Assembly (NCBI GenBank): GCA_031415055.1
Contig: JANOQZ010000018.1
Span: forward strand, 1-64,000
Source of the DNA: JANMOK01 sp031415055
Lineage (GTDB): Bacteria; Pseudomonadota; Alphaproteobacteria; Rhodobacterales; Rhodobacteraceae
DNA: 64,000 bases
Direction of reading: 5' to 3'
Part shown: piece by piece, positions 33,953 through 43,573 of the stretch
Layout: every line of letters begins with the position of its first letter
Position numbering within the stretch: position 1 is the stretch's first letter
The notes under the pieces: model-generated
What the model was told of the DNA's origin: nothing
The model's database searches: none
The model's input: the letters and a program-made list of their open reading frames with translations, nothing else
Program-made: the position numbers and the translations under genes

Positions 33953-33974
33953 AGGAGCCTTCGGGCTCCTTTTT
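33953..33974 (+). terminator. Intrinsic terminator next to the helicase-tail remnant
   Basis: AGGAGCC-TTCG-GGCTCCT (33953-33970, perfect 7-bp stem, UUCG loop) followed by TTTT. It stands 6 bases after the remnant stop. It is now isolated from any complete plus-strand gene. Confidence 0.85.
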
Positions 33975-34000
33975 CATGTCCGCGCTGCCGGAAATTCAGA

Positions 34001-34075
34001 TGGTACGCCCTAGGGGAGTCGAACCCCTCTTACCAGAATGAAAATCTGGTGTCCTAACCGATAGACGAAGGGCGC
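34001..34075 (-). tRNA. tRNA-Glu (anticodon TTC)
   Basis: On the minus strand GCGCCCT pairs with AGGGCGT as the acceptor (position 1-72 is G-U). The anticodon arm is CCAGA-TTTTCAT-TCTGG with anticodon TTC, and the T arm AGGGG-TTCGACT-CCCCT is perfect. The 3' CCA is encoded. Total 75 bases. It lies between the helicase-tail remnant and recJ; tRNA genes are common integration targets. Confidence 0.96.
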
Positions 34076-34129
34076 AGACCTTCTGATCGGGCGTATTTAG
34101 CGAGGGTGAAGCGGTCGCGCAAGGGGTTT

Positions 34130-35866
34130 TCACGCCACTTTGGCGACATCTTCGATGCGCAATTTGGCGCGGCGGCGGCCTTGCCATTCGTCGAGTTCCA
34201 AGCGTCCGGCGAAGTGGAAGGACTGGCCGTTGCGGCTTTCCAATGCTGGCCCAATGGGCGTCTCAAAGGCGCGAAACAGGATGGCATCAAGTTTGGCGGT
34301 GCCGTCGCTGAGGGTCAGGCGCAGGTGTGTTTCGCCGGCGCGTTTGGCGAATGTGATGCGCTGGCTGGCAAAGGCGATGCGCGGGGCGGGGGCTTCCTGG
34401 CCGAAGGGACCGGCTTTTTCGAGTTGTTCCAGCAATTCGGGTGTTGCGGCGGCGTTGGCCAAAAGGCCGTCGATATGCAGGTCTTGGATTGGTTGGGTGC
34501 CAGAGCCTTGTTTGGCCAGCAATTCTGAAAGTCGATCCATCGCCGGTTCGAGTTGGGCTTTGCTTAGCGATAGGCCTGCGGCCATTTTGTGTCCGCCGCC
34601 TTTTTCGATCAGCCCTTCGCGTTGCAGCGTGGCAATGGCGGAGCCGAGGTCGATACCGCTGACAGATCGGCCAGAGCCTTTGCCACCGTCGCCATCAAAC
34701 CCAATGACAATGGCGGGGCGATGGGTAGATTCTTTCAGTCGCGCCGCAACGATGCCGACCACGCCGGGGTGCCAACCTTGTGCGGCGGCCCAAACCAGCG
34801 GGCCGGTTTGGTCGCGCTGCTCGGATTGGGCGAGGGCGGCGTTCAGGACTTCGGCTTCGATGGCGCGGCGTTCAGTGTTGAGCTGGTCAAGGCGTTGCGC
34901 CAGTTGCGCGGCTTCGGTGGGGTTGTTGGTTGAAAGCAGTCGGGCCCCCAGATCGGCAGCACCGATCCGCCCGCCCGCATTAACGCGGGGGCCAAGGATG
35001 AAGCCGAGGTGGTAGGATGTCGGAGCCGAGGTCAGTTTGGCGACATCGGCGAGCGCGGCAAGGCCGGGGCGTTGACGCGTGGCCATGACTTTGAGGCCTT
35101 GGCGAACGAAGGCGCGGTTCAGCCCGATCAGCGGGGCAACGTCGGCGACGGTGGCAAGGGCGACGAGGTCGAGTAGGGAGATGAGGGTTGGTTGGGATTG
35201 GTTTTCGGCGCGGCGCAGGCGGTTCATTGCCACCAGAAACAGAAACACCACACCGGCGGCGCAGAGATAGCCAAGTTCGCCAGATTCGTCCTGACGGTTA
35301 GGGTTGACAACGATGGCATTGGGCAAACTCTCGCCGCCGAGGTGATGGTCCAGCACAATGACATCGCCGTTGGCGGCTTTGATGGGGGCGTGGCTGAGGG
35401 TGCCGCAATCGACACAGATAATCAGGTCGTGGGATTGGCCAAGGCTGGCCATGGCGGCTTCGTTCGGGCCATAGCCTTCGTCGATGCGGTCGGGGATATA
35501 GAGCGTCGCGGTTTGGCCGATGTCGCGCAGCCACGTGATGAGCAGGGCGGCGGAGGCGCCGCCATCGACGTCGTAGTCGGCGAAGATGGCGATTTTTTCG
35601 TTACTGCGCAGGGCTTGTGTAAAGCGTGCCGCGGCACGGTCCATGTCTTTCAGGATTGAGGGATCGGGCATCAGGTCGCGCACGGTTGGCTCGAGGAAAG
35701 TGGTGACATTTTCCGGCAGGATACCGCGCTGGGCGAGGATTTTGGCCAACAGGTCGGGCTGGCCGGTTTGTTGGCTTATTGCCTCGGACAGCCGGGATTG
35801 CTCCAAGCTAGGGCCGACCCAACGTTTGCCGGTCAGAGACGACGAGACATTGAGGAAGGCGGTCAT
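34130..35866 (-). CDS. recJ: Single-strand-specific exonuclease RecJ
   Basis: 578 residues. The DHH-family motifs are present: FADYDVDGGASAALLITWL, ICVDCGT, and LDHHLGGESLPNAIVVNPN (DHH), with the DHHA1 region GHKMAAGLS, and an OB-fold C-terminus ending AKLRIEDVAKVA. RecJ digests single-stranded DNA 5' to 3' in mismatch repair and RecF-type recombination. It is the last gene of a minus-strand cluster alaC-rraB-hom-glpX-recJ, starting 91 bases after the glpX stop. tRNA-Glu lies just downstream. Confidence 0.95.
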   Translation of the reverse strand: MTAFLNVSSSLTGKRWVGPSLEQSRLSEAISQQTGQPDLLAKILAQRGILPENVTTFLEPTVRDLMPDPSILKDMDRAAARFTQALRSNEKIAIFADYDVDGGASAALLITWLRDIGQTATLYIPDRIDEGYGPNEAAMASLGQSHDLIICVDCGTLSHAPIKAANGDVIVLDHHLGGESLPNAIVVNPNRQDESGELGYLCAAGVVFLFLVAMNRLRRAENQSQPTLISLLDLVALATVADVAPLIGLNRAFVRQGLKVMATRQRPGLAALADVAKLTSAPTSYHLGFILGPRVNAGGRIGAADLGARLLSTNNPTEAAQLAQRLDQLNTERRAIEAEVLNAALAQSEQRDQTGPLVWAAAQGWHPGVVGIVAARLKESTHRPAIVIGFDGDGGKGSGRSVSGIDLGSAIATLQREGLIEKGGGHKMAAGLSLSKAQLEPAMDRLSELLAKQGSGTQPIQDLHIDGLLANAAATPELLEQLEKAGPFGQEAPAPRIAFASQRITFAKRAGETHLRLTLSDGTAKLDAILFRAFETPIGPALESRNGQSFHFAGRLELDEWQGRRRAKLRIEDVAKVA

Positions 35867-35956
35867 GAGCCGTCACTGCAAACGTTGTGAAGCAATGCAG
35901 ACGCTCGGTGATGGATTGCTTCGTCGCGTTGCTCCTCGCAATAACGGGTCACCGCC

Positions 35957-36922
35957 TCAAGCATTCCTTTGGCGATACAGCAACCTTCGCACCGAGCCGG
36001 TTTTGGAGCGCATCAAGATTGTTTCGGTTTCCAGATAATCGCCGTCACGATGCGCCCCGCGCACGACGGAGCCATCTGTCACACCAGTGGCGGCGAAGAT
36101 CACGTCGGAACGCACCATATCGTCGCGGTCATAGATGCGGTCAAAGTCGGTGATTCCGGCCTTGCGGGCGCGGTGGCGTTCGTCATCGTTGCGGAATATC
36201 AGACGGCCCTGCATCTGGCCACCCATGCATTTCATCGCTGCTGCCGCCAGCACACCTTCGGGTGCGCCACCAGAACCCATATACAGGTCGATGCCTGTTT
36301 TGGCGGTTTCGGCGCAATGGATGATGCCTGCCACGTCGCCGTCGGTGATGAGGCGAATGCGGGCACCGCAGGCGCGGATTTCGTCGATCAAGGCTTGGTG
36401 GCGCGGGCGTTCGAGGACACACACCATAATGTCGCTGGGCTTGACGCCCTTGGCTTTGGCCACGGCGTGGATGCGCTCGGTGGGGGACATGCCAAGGTGC
36501 ACCAGTCCGGGCGCAAATCCGGGGCCGATGGCGACTTTTTCCATATAAACGTCGGGCGCGTGCAGCATCGACCCGCGCGGGCCCATGGCGATAACGGTTA
36601 ATGCGTTGGGCATGTCTTTGGCGGCCAGCGTGGTGCCTTCCAGCGGGTCAAGCGCGATGTCAACGCCGGGGCCGTTACCGGTGCCGACCTTCTCGCCGAT
36701 ATAGAGCATCGGCGCTTCGTCGCGCTCGCCCTCGCCGATGACCACGACTCCGGCGATGTCCAGCAGGTTCAACTGGGTGCGCATGGCATCAACTGCAGCG
36801 GCATCGGCCGATTTTTCGTCACCACGGCCAATTTCATTGACGGCAGCAATCGCGGCGGCTTCGGAAACGCGGGCGAGGCCGAGCGAAAGCATGCGATCGG
36901 CGAAAAGTTCGGTTTCGGACAT
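35957..36922 (-). CDS. glpX: Class II fructose-1,6-bisphosphatase
   Basis: 321 residues: the metal site GEGERDEAPMLYIGE and the sugar-binding VDIALDPLEGTTLAA are typical of GlpX, followed by ITDGDVAGIIHCAE and MGSGGAPEGVLAAAAMKCMGG. It converts fructose-1,6-bisphosphate to fructose-6-phosphate in gluconeogenesis. The start at 36922 has AAAGGAC upstream. The gene lies 15 bases downstream of hom, so they are co-transcribed. Confidence 0.96.
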   Translation of the reverse strand: MSETELFADRMLSLGLARVSEAAAIAAVNEIGRGDEKSADAAAVDAMRTQLNLLDIAGVVVIGEGERDEAPMLYIGEKVGTGNGPGVDIALDPLEGTTLAAKDMPNALTVIAMGPRGSMLHAPDVYMEKVAIGPGFAPGLVHLGMSPTERIHAVAKAKGVKPSDIMVCVLERPRHQALIDEIRACGARIRLITDGDVAGIIHCAETAKTGIDLYMGSGGAPEGVLAAAAMKCMGGQMQGRLIFRNDDERHRARKAGITDFDRIYDRDDMVRSDVIFAATGVTDGSVVRGAHRDGDYLETETILMRSKTGSVRRLLYRQRNA

Positions 36923-36937
36923 GGCAGTCCTTTCGGG

Positions 36938-38224
36938 TCAAACGGTTTCGATGCGGATGGCAACGGGTGGAGCGAGCGAGACGTCAATTTTGGCGATGTC
37001 TTTTAGGGCGGCGTCGAGGTTAGTTCGCGCGGTGGCGTGGGTGACAATCAGAACCGGCGCAATGGTCGAAGCATGTCCGTATTGGCGCATGCGGTTGATC
37101 GAGATGCCGTGGTTGCCAAGCGCCGTGGCGATAAGGCCCAATGCGCCGGGCCGGTCGGACAGCGAGAAGCGCAGGTAATAGGCAGCATCGACGCCAGATG
37201 TGGCGCGGCGGGCTTGTTTGAGGCTGGTGGCGGGCACGCCAAAGGTGGGGATGATCAGGCCGCGCGCGATGTCGATGATGTCGGCAACCACGGCGCTGGC
37301 GGTGGGGCCAGCACCGGCTCCGGGGCCGCGATAGACGGTTTGGCCGATGAAATCACCCTCGACGACCACCATGTTGGTGACGCCATCGAGTTGGCCCAAG
37401 GGCGAGGTTTCGGGCACCAAGCACGGCTGCATGCGTTGTTCCAAGCCGTCGTTGGTCATCCGCGCAAGGCCGAGCAGTTTGATTGAAAAGCCCATGTCGC
37501 GGGCTTGGGTGATGTCGGTGAGGGAGATGTGGTCGATGCCCTCAATGGCGATACCGTCATAATCAATGCGGGTGCCAAAGGCAGCGGCGGCGAGCAGGGC
37601 AAGCTTTTGCGCCGCGTCCATGCCACCAACGTCGAAAGCTGGGTCGGCTTCGGCATAGCCGAGGTTTTGAGCGTCTCGCAGCACATGGGCATAATCTGCG
37701 CCGGTCTTTTCCATCGTGGTCAGGATATAGTTGCAGGTGCCGTTCATCACCCCCATCAGCCGGGTGATCTTGTTGGCGGCGAGGCCTTCGGTGAGGGCTT
37801 TTATGATGGGGATGCCGCCACAGACGGCGGCTTCGTAGCGCAGGGCGACTTGCTGGCTTTCGGCGTGTTCGGCAAGGGCTTGGCCGTGGCGCGCCAGCAG
37901 GGCTTTGTTGGCGGTGACGACGTGCTTTTTGTTCTGAAGCGCGTGCTCGATTGTCAGTTTGGCGGGGCCGTCCTCACCACCGATGACTTCGACGACCAGA
38001 TCGGTATCGGGGCGTTCGGCCAGTTTGGTTGGGTCTTCGGACCAGTCATAGGCGGAGATGTCGATGCCGCGATTCCGGGCGTGGTTGCGGGCGGAAACGG
38101 CGGTGATTTCGACGGCGCGACCGGCGCGTTGGGCGATTGTAGGCCCGTTTTGTTGCAGGATTTTGACCACGCCCGCGCCGACATTGCCCAAGCCTGCTAT
38201 GGCGATACGCAGCGGTCTGGGCAT
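36938..38224 (-). CDS. hom: Homoserine dehydrogenase
   Basis: 428 residues from the ATG at 38224 (PRPLRIAIAGLGNVGAGVVKIL), with GGAG 6 bases before it; a TTG at 38242 is less likely. NAD(P)-binding GLGNVG, the substrate segment GVMNGTCNYILTTM, and EADPAFDVGGMDAAQKL are all conserved. A C-terminal ACT domain (RFSLSDRPGALGLIATALGNHGISI) gives threonine feedback. It reduces aspartate semialdehyde to homoserine in the Thr/Met pathway. Confidence 0.97.
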   Translation of the reverse strand: MPRPLRIAIAGLGNVGAGVVKILQQNGPTIAQRAGRAVEITAVSARNHARNRGIDISAYDWSEDPTKLAERPDTDLVVEVIGGEDGPAKLTIEHALQNKKHVVTANKALLARHGQALAEHAESQQVALRYEAAVCGGIPIIKALTEGLAANKITRLMGVMNGTCNYILTTMEKTGADYAHVLRDAQNLGYAEADPAFDVGGMDAAQKLALLAAAAFGTRIDYDGIAIEGIDHISLTDITQARDMGFSIKLLGLARMTNDGLEQRMQPCLVPETSPLGQLDGVTNMVVVEGDFIGQTVYRGPGAGAGPTASAVVADIIDIARGLIIPTFGVPATSLKQARRATSGVDAAYYLRFSLSDRPGALGLIATALGNHGISINRMRQYGHASTIAPVLIVTHATARTNLDAALKDIAKIDVSLAPPVAIRIETV

Positions 38225-38289
38225 TGTCGGCTCCGAAGACAAGGTTTGGCGCGGTGATACGGGCTTTGGCGCGGATTGGCAATTGGCGG

Positions 38290-38622
38290 TCAGGGTTCGT
38301 AAAACCCCCAGCCGTCGGGTTCAAAGCCGCGTGCCAAAGCCAGTTTGGTGGTGCGTTCCTCGTGCAGCCAGATGTTTTCAAGGGTGAATGCGACGTCGGG
38401 GACAGCGACTTCGACACCGTCATCGTCCGGGTCGGAGGTGATGTGATAGCCGAAAGTTTTTAATGCTTTTTCAAACGCTGCCCGGTCGGCATCGGCAACC
38501 GCTGGGACAAATTCGAGGTCAAGCGTTATGATGGCACCGTCATTTATGGCCGCTTCATCGCGCAGCATGGCGATTGTGGCTTCGGTTTCGCCTTTTTGAT
38601 GCGCCCAATCCCAGTCGCTCAC
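38290..38622 (-). CDS. RraB-family ribonuclease E inhibitor-like protein
   Basis: 110 residues: an N-terminal helix (HQKGETEATIAMLRDEA), then the RraB core with acidic stretches (FEKALKTFGYHITSDPDDDGVEVAVPD) and the family ending ALARGFEPDGWGFYEP. RraB binds RNase E and changes which transcripts are degraded. The gene overlaps the aminotransferase by 4 bases (ATGA) and precedes hom. Family membership rests on the ending and overall layout; the inhibitory role is inferred. Confidence 0.75.
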   Translation of the reverse strand: MSDWDWAHQKGETEATIAMLRDEAAINDGAIITLDLEFVPAVADADRAAFEKALKTFGYHITSDPDDDGVEVAVPDVAFTLENIWLHEERTTKLALARGFEPDGWGFYEP

Positions 38623-39851
38623 TCTGTCGCGTCCGGATCATAGGCGGACAGCAAATTGTCCGCATTCTGCAAGACTTTGCGCACACCACGTGCTGCTTGA
38701 CGGATGCGATGTTCGTTTTCGACAAGTCCAAGCCGAATGAACCCCTCGCCATATTCGCCGAATCCGATGCCGGGGGCGACGGCCACCCCAGCTTCTTTCA
38801 GCAGAATCTTGGAAAACCCCATCGAGCCGACGTTGTGAAAGCGTTCGGGCACCCGCGCCCAGGCAAACATCGTGGCAGGCGGCGAGGGAATGTTCCATCC
38901 GGCGGCGGCCATGCTGGAAATCAGCACGTCGCGGCGGGATTTGTAGATGCCCCTGATTTCGTCGATGCAATCATCGGGGCCGTTCAAGGCTGCAGCGGCG
39001 GCAACTTGCACCGGCGTAAATGCACCATAGTCTAGATAGGATTTGATCCGGGTCAAAGCGCCAATCAGGCGTTCATTGCCCACCGCAAAGCCCATGCGCC
39101 AGCCGGGCATGGCATAGGTTTTGGACAGCGAAGTGAACTCAACCGCCACATCTTTTGCGCCATCGATTTGCAATATCGAGGGCGGTGGATTGCCGTCGAA
39201 ATAGATCTCGGCATAGGCGAGATCGGACAGAACCCAAAGCTGATGCTTTTTGGCGAAGGCAATCAGGTCGCGGTAGAAATCGAGGTCGGTAACTTGTGCA
39301 GTCGGGTTGGACGGAAACGATACCACAACCGCCACCGGTTTGGGCACCGAATGCATCACGCCACGTTCGAGCGCCCGCAAAAACTCTTCAGGGTTGAACT
39401 TTCCATCGTGCAATGCCGGAACGTGCCGCAACGTGCCCCCAGCAATCATGAATCCATAGGGATGGATCGGGTAAGACGGGTTTGGCACCAGCATGACGTC
39501 GCCGGGGCCGGTGATGGCCATGGCCAGATTGGCCAGCCCTTCCTTGGAGCCAAGCGTGGCGATAATCTCGGTTTCCGGGTTTAGTTTAACGTTGAACCGA
39601 CGATCGTAGTAAGCCGCCTGTGCCCTCCGAAGTCCCGGAATGCCCTTGGACGACGAATAGCGATGCGTACGGGGTTTTTGCACGGTTTCGATCAGTTTTT
39701 GCACGATATGCGGCGGGGTATCCATATCGGGATTGCCCATGCCAAAATCGATGATGTCCATACCGCCGGCGCGATATTTCGCCTTTAGGCGGTTAACCTC
39801 GGCAAACACATAGGGCGGCAGACGTTTGATTCGGTAGAATTCTTCTTGCAT
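38619..39851 (-). CDS. PLP-dependent aminotransferase, AlaC/LL-diaminopimelate aminotransferase-like
   Basis: 410 residues of fold-type I aminotransferase. It begins MQEEFYRIKRLPPYVFAEVN and has the PLP lysine in TSLSKTYAMPGWRMGFAVG, the substrate-binding FPSNPTAQV and the C-terminal GFGEYGEGFIRLGLVENEHRI. The closest family is AlaC (alanine/glutamate transamination). Being upstream of hom suggests a role in amino acid synthesis. It heads the five-gene minus-strand cluster that ends with recJ. Confidence 0.9.
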   Translation of the reverse strand: MQEEFYRIKRLPPYVFAEVNRLKAKYRAGGMDIIDFGMGNPDMDTPPHIVQKLIETVQKPRTHRYSSSKGIPGLRRAQAAYYDRRFNVKLNPETEIIATLGSKEGLANLAMAITGPGDVMLVPNPSYPIHPYGFMIAGGTLRHVPALHDGKFNPEEFLRALERGVMHSVPKPVAVVVSFPSNPTAQVTDLDFYRDLIAFAKKHQLWVLSDLAYAEIYFDGNPPPSILQIDGAKDVAVEFTSLSKTYAMPGWRMGFAVGNERLIGALTRIKSYLDYGAFTPVQVAAAAALNGPDDCIDEIRGIYKSRRDVLISSMAAAGWNIPSPPATMFAWARVPERFHNVGSMGFSKILLKEAGVAVAPGIGFGEYGEGFIRLGLVENEHRIRQAARGVRKVLQNADNLLSAYDPDATE

Positions 39852-39915
39852 GGGCTTATTCCACTGGGCTTTCAGCGGCTTATAGGGTGCGGCTGAAGCA
39901 TGGAAAAGACCCTAT

Positions 39916-40236
39916 TCACGCGCCGCTCCAACGGGCGGCGGCGGCCTGTAGCCGCAAGCGTTCTTCGGGCGTGAAAATTTCGCCCGATGCGAGGCGGGCG
40001 CGGGCGCGCAAAGCTTCGGCGCGAATGGCCAAATTGGCGGCGTCGTCTTGTAACTCGACCGTTGTCTTCTGATCGGGCGTCACGGGCAATTGCAGTTCTG
40101 AAAGAGGTGCAAGTTGCGGCCACGGCCCGCTCAAAGCGGAGCTGGAGGGTTGGAAACGCGCTGGGTCGCGCTCTGCAGGTGAGCTGCAGGCAGCGAACAA
40201 GACGACAGTTGAGAGAGTTGAGAGCGATCGAAACAA
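39916..40236 (-). CDS. Small lipoprotein
   Basis: 106 residues from a TTG start preceded by AGGGAA. The N-terminus MFRSLSTLSTVVLFAACSS is a lipoprotein signal; LFAAC is the lipobox with Cys17. The rest is rich in Ala, Arg and Leu (AANLAIRAEALRARARLASGEIFTPEERLRLQAAAARW), probably helical. It points away from phaC with a 92-base gap. No function is recognised; such tiny lipoproteins are common near PHA or envelope genes. Confidence 0.65.
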   Translation of the reverse strand: MFRSLSTLSTVVLFAACSSPAERDPARFQPSSSALSGPWPQLAPLSELQLPVTPDQKTTVELQDDAANLAIRAEALRARARLASGEIFTPEERLRLQAAAARWSGA

Positions 40237-40328
40237 GCAAGTGTTCCCTGTAGGCGCCGAAATGCGTTAGACTTGTCAGCGATACCCAATCAACAGCGTT
40301 GGGGCAACGGCGGAGTTCTGGACCTGAC

Positions 40329-42137
40329 ATGAATGAGCGGATCGAAGCGAACGCGACATTAACCGAGCAGGGCGAGGAATTTGCCCGCAATATTGCTGAA
40401 GCAACCGAGCTTTCGCAACAAATCTGGTTGCGGCTGATGCAAGGGCAGATGGACAATGAGACGTCCCAGGAAACCGACCCGCTGCATATCGCGCCTAGTT
40501 TCAGCGAATTACTGCGAGTTTTGTTTGACAATCCGCAGCAGATTGCCGACGCCACCCTGCAATATTGGCAAGCGCAGGCGGCGCTAATGCAGCAAACCAC
40601 GCTGAAATGGTTGGGCGGCGGCGATGTTGCCGAGGTGAAACTGCCGCATATGGCCAGCGCAGGCAAACGTTTTGAGCATAAGCAGTGGCAGGAAAACGCG
40701 CTGTTTGAATTCGTCAAGCAAAGTTATCTGCTGGCCAGCGGTTCGGTGCAGGATGCGGTGCACTCGGTGGGAGATATGGCGCCAAAAGAGCGGCGCAAGG
40801 TTGATTTCTATACCCGCCAGTTTCTGGAAGCGATGAATCCGGCGAATTTTTTCGCGCTGAACCCGGAAGTTTTGGAGGCTACGGCGGCGCAAAAGGGCGA
40901 AAATCTGGTGCGCGGCCTGAAAATGATGTTGGAAGATGTCGAGCGAGGCAAAGGCAAGTTGCTGATCCGCCAGACCGATATGCACGCGTTCGAAGTGGGC
41001 CGCGATGTGGCGATCACCCCGGGCTCGGTGATCTGGCAAAGCGATGTGCTGCAACTGATCCAATACGCGCCAGGCACCGAAAAAGTACATGCGACGCCGG
41101 TCCTGTTCATTCCGCCTTGGATCAACAAATACTATATTCTGGACCTTAACCCAAAGAAATCATTGGTAAAATGGCTGGTTGAACAGGGTCACACGGTGTT
41201 CATGATTTCCTGGGTCAACCCGGACGAGCGACAAAAGGGCGAGACTTGGGATAGTTATATGCAAGCGGCCAGTGCGGCGATTGACAAGGTTTTGGCGGAA
41301 ACGGGTGCCGCGCAAGTGAATTTGGCTTCATATTGCATCGGCGGAACTTTGACGGGAACTTTGTTAGCTTTGTTGAACAAAGGGGGCGACAAGCGCGTTG
41401 GTTCTGCCACGTTTTTCACCTCGCAGCTTGATTTCGAGGATGCTGGTGACTTGCAGGTTTTTGTCGACGAACAGACGGTGCAATTGGTCGATGGCCAGAT
41501 GGAAAAGGGATATTTGCCCGCTAGCGCTATGGCCAATGCGTTCAATATGCTGCGTTCCAACGACTTAATCTGGTCGTATATGGTCAACAATTACATGTTG
41601 GGAAAAGAGCCGTTTCCGTTTGATTTGTTGTATTGGAACGCCGATTCAACGGCGATGCCCGCGCATGTGCACCATTTTTATCTGGAGCAGTTTTACACCC
41701 GCAACAATTTTGCCAAGGGCGTTTTGGTTGTGCAGGATGCGCCGGTCTTGTTGGCCGACATCAACGTTCCGGTTTACCACGTGGCCAGCAAAGAAGACCA
41801 TATTGCCCCGGCGCATTCGGTTTTTCGCGGGGCGCAGATGATGGTGAATGCCGATGTGCGGTTTGTTTTGGCAGGGTCGGGGCATATTGCAGGCGTGGTC
41901 AATCCACCGAGTTCGGGCAAGTATCAGCATTGGACCAATGCCGATATGTCGGCCGACGGGCTGGAGGGTTGGCTTGCCGGTGCCGTCGAAACGCCGGGCA
42001 GTTGGTGGGGCGACTGGGACGCGTGGCTGGCTGCGCTAGCGGGCACGACAGTTGACGCGCGGCAACCCGGCGCGAAGCTAGGCATCATTGAACCTGCTCC
42101 AGGTGCGTTTGTTAAGGCCAGGTTTGACGCGAATTAA
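40329..42137 (+). CDS. phaC: Class I poly(3-hydroxyalkanoate) synthase
   Basis: 602 residues from the ATG at 40329; the longer frame at 40299 adds ten residues of no homologous look. The lipase-like box is ASYCIGGT with catalytic Cys336. VPVYHVASKEDHIAP holds the catalytic Asp, and FVLAGSGHIAGVVNPP the catalytic His. The N-terminal ~200 residues are the class I PhaC domain. It polymerises hydroxyacyl-CoA to storage granules. phaA, phaB, phaP and phaR are not in the window. The neighbouring small lipoprotein is divergent. Confidence 0.95.
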   Translation: MNERIEANATLTEQGEEFARNIAEATELSQQIWLRLMQGQMDNETSQETDPLHIAPSFSELLRVLFDNPQQIADATLQYWQAQAALMQQTTLKWLGGGDVAEVKLPHMASAGKRFEHKQWQENALFEFVKQSYLLASGSVQDAVHSVGDMAPKERRKVDFYTRQFLEAMNPANFFALNPEVLEATAAQKGENLVRGLKMMLEDVERGKGKLLIRQTDMHAFEVGRDVAITPGSVIWQSDVLQLIQYAPGTEKVHATPVLFIPPWINKYYILDLNPKKSLVKWLVEQGHTVFMISWVNPDERQKGETWDSYMQAASAAIDKVLAETGAAQVNLASYCIGGTLTGTLLALLNKGGDKRVGSATFFTSQLDFEDAGDLQVFVDEQTVQLVDGQMEKGYLPASAMANAFNMLRSNDLIWSYMVNNYMLGKEPFPFDLLYWNADSTAMPAHVHHFYLEQFYTRNNFAKGVLVVQDAPVLLADINVPVYHVASKEDHIAPAHSVFRGAQMMVNADVRFVLAGSGHIAGVVNPPSSGKYQHWTNADMSADGLEGWLAGAVETPGSWWGDWDAWLAALAGTTVDARQPGAKLGIIEPAPGAFVKARFDAN

Positions 42138-43375
42138 AGAATGAAATCGCCCGCGTCCAAATTGGCGATGTCAAAACCGATCAATCGAAGTTGGTCGCCA
42201 TCGCCGAAGTTAAGAACGGTATTGCCGAGCGGGAACGAAGCGATTGCGTCGACTTCGGTGAAATCGGTAAAATTGAACGAGCTGAGGTCAATCTTGTCGA
42301 TGCCATTTTCGAAATCCATGATCCAATCTTCCTCGTCGCCCAACGCAAATATGAATGTATCGAAGCCGGCTCCGCCGGTTAAGTTGTCCAGACCCACGCC
42401 GCCCGCACGCCGATCCGCGCCATAGCTTCCATAGAGATAGTCGTTTTGCGAATCGCCATTGAGAATATCGTTGCCGCCGTCGCCATATAGTTTGTCGTTT
42501 CCAAAACCACCGTTGAGCGTATCATAGCCTTGCCCACCAATAATTTTGTCTTGGCCGAAGCCGCCAAATAGCGTGTCATTGCCCTCGTTGCCATTGACGG
42601 TATCAAAACCAATCCCGCCAAGAAGATAATCGTTGCCAGTCCCGCCAAGCACTTTGTCATTGCCGCTGCCACCGTCAATACGGTCGTCATCGGCACCGCC
42701 ATACAATGTGTCGTTGCCGCCATAACCAGCAATCCAGTCCCTGCCAGCAAGGCCAAAGGCCACGTTATTGTCAAAGTTCAATAGTATACGATTGTTGCCG
42801 TTATTGGCACCAAGGTCGTAACCGGACGCGCCGTAGTAAGCCTTTAACACCGTGATGTCACCCGCCGAAGGGCGAAGCGCTGGCGTATCATAGACGCTAT
42901 TTGCATCCGGCGCTGCCTTTAGGCCAAGCAGGTAGGCAACGGCTGAGATCATATTTTCAGCCATCAGGTTGCCAACGGGGTCTACAACCGGGTCGCGCAA
43001 CCAATCGATGGTTGAATCAATACCAATTACTGAATCAGCCGACAATTCCATGGCGCCCGGACGATCATCCCAGAATGTGGTCGTGAGCGACCAATAAGGT
43101 GAAATTTCGCCAATTCCGGCAAAACCAACGCGGATGGACGGATCGGCAGAATCGCTGACCAATTTGAAGTCGATATCCAGGATGGATTCCCAAACATCAA
43201 AAGCATAGGCGATGTGTTCTTTGAAATACGGGTCAGTAACTTCGAACCCAATGTTGAAGTCAGCCAGTGTTGCCCCGACGGCGGCATAGCTCCACGTTAC
43301 CTGACCGCCGCTCGAACCTTTTGCTGCGCCGCCCCACTTGAAATTATTGAAGAAATTCGCAACGACAATAGCCAT
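42134..43375 (-). CDS. Matrixin-like RTX protein lacking the zinc site
   Basis: 413 residues. The first ~185 residues mirror the neighbouring metalloprotease-RTX (FKWGGAAKGSSGG, then VTWSYAA, AFDVWESILDIDF, and a final DITVLKAYYGAS). But where the neighbour has HEIGHTLGLEHS, this one reads SAVAYLLGLKAA (144-155): all three zinc His and the catalytic Glu are gone. The C-terminus has about 12 RTX nonapeptides (GGxGNDxLxG, ~215-330) and a long terminal domain ending GDFIL, the signal for type I secretion. Likely exported, calcium-binding, non-proteolytic. It ends convergent to phaC. Confidence 0.85.
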   Translation of the reverse strand: MAIVVANFFNNFKWGGAAKGSSGGQVTWSYAAVGATLADFNIGFEVTDPYFKEHIAYAFDVWESILDIDFKLVSDSADPSIRVGFAGIGEISPYWSLTTTFWDDRPGAMELSADSVIGIDSTIDWLRDPVVDPVGNLMAENMISAVAYLLGLKAAPDANSVYDTPALRPSAGDITVLKAYYGASGYDLGANNGNNRILLNFDNNVAFGLAGRDWIAGYGGNDTLYGGADDDRIDGGSGNDKVLGGTGNDYLLGGIGFDTVNGNEGNDTLFGGFGQDKIIGGQGYDTLNGGFGNDKLYGDGGNDILNGDSQNDYLYGSYGADRRAGGVGLDNLTGGAGFDTFIFALGDEEDWIMDFENGIDKIDLSSFNFTDFTEVDAIASFPLGNTVLNFGDGDQLRLIGFDIANLDAGDFIL

Positions 43376-43573
43376 GACTTTTCACACTCCAAAACAAGCC
43401 CAATGATCGGACAACCAAAAAAGTCACCTGACGCGCACACTGTTAGCAGATAGTCTTTGCAATGCAACAATTGCCATATTGGCGACTTGGCGAGGCCAGA
43501 AAGTTGATTGACCAAATTCTGGGCAGGCATTTCTGCTATGATTGCCGTTTCCGGCCGTTGACGGATGCGCCGA

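Noticed and set aside
33654..33977. 107-codon minus-strand frame covering the end of the DUF1194 gene
   Set aside because: Mostly antisense to DUF1194 and to the helicase-tail remnant, no motif.
38225..38289. SAM-II riboswitch before hom
   Set aside because: Only 65 bases separate rraB and hom, without the SAM-II pattern.
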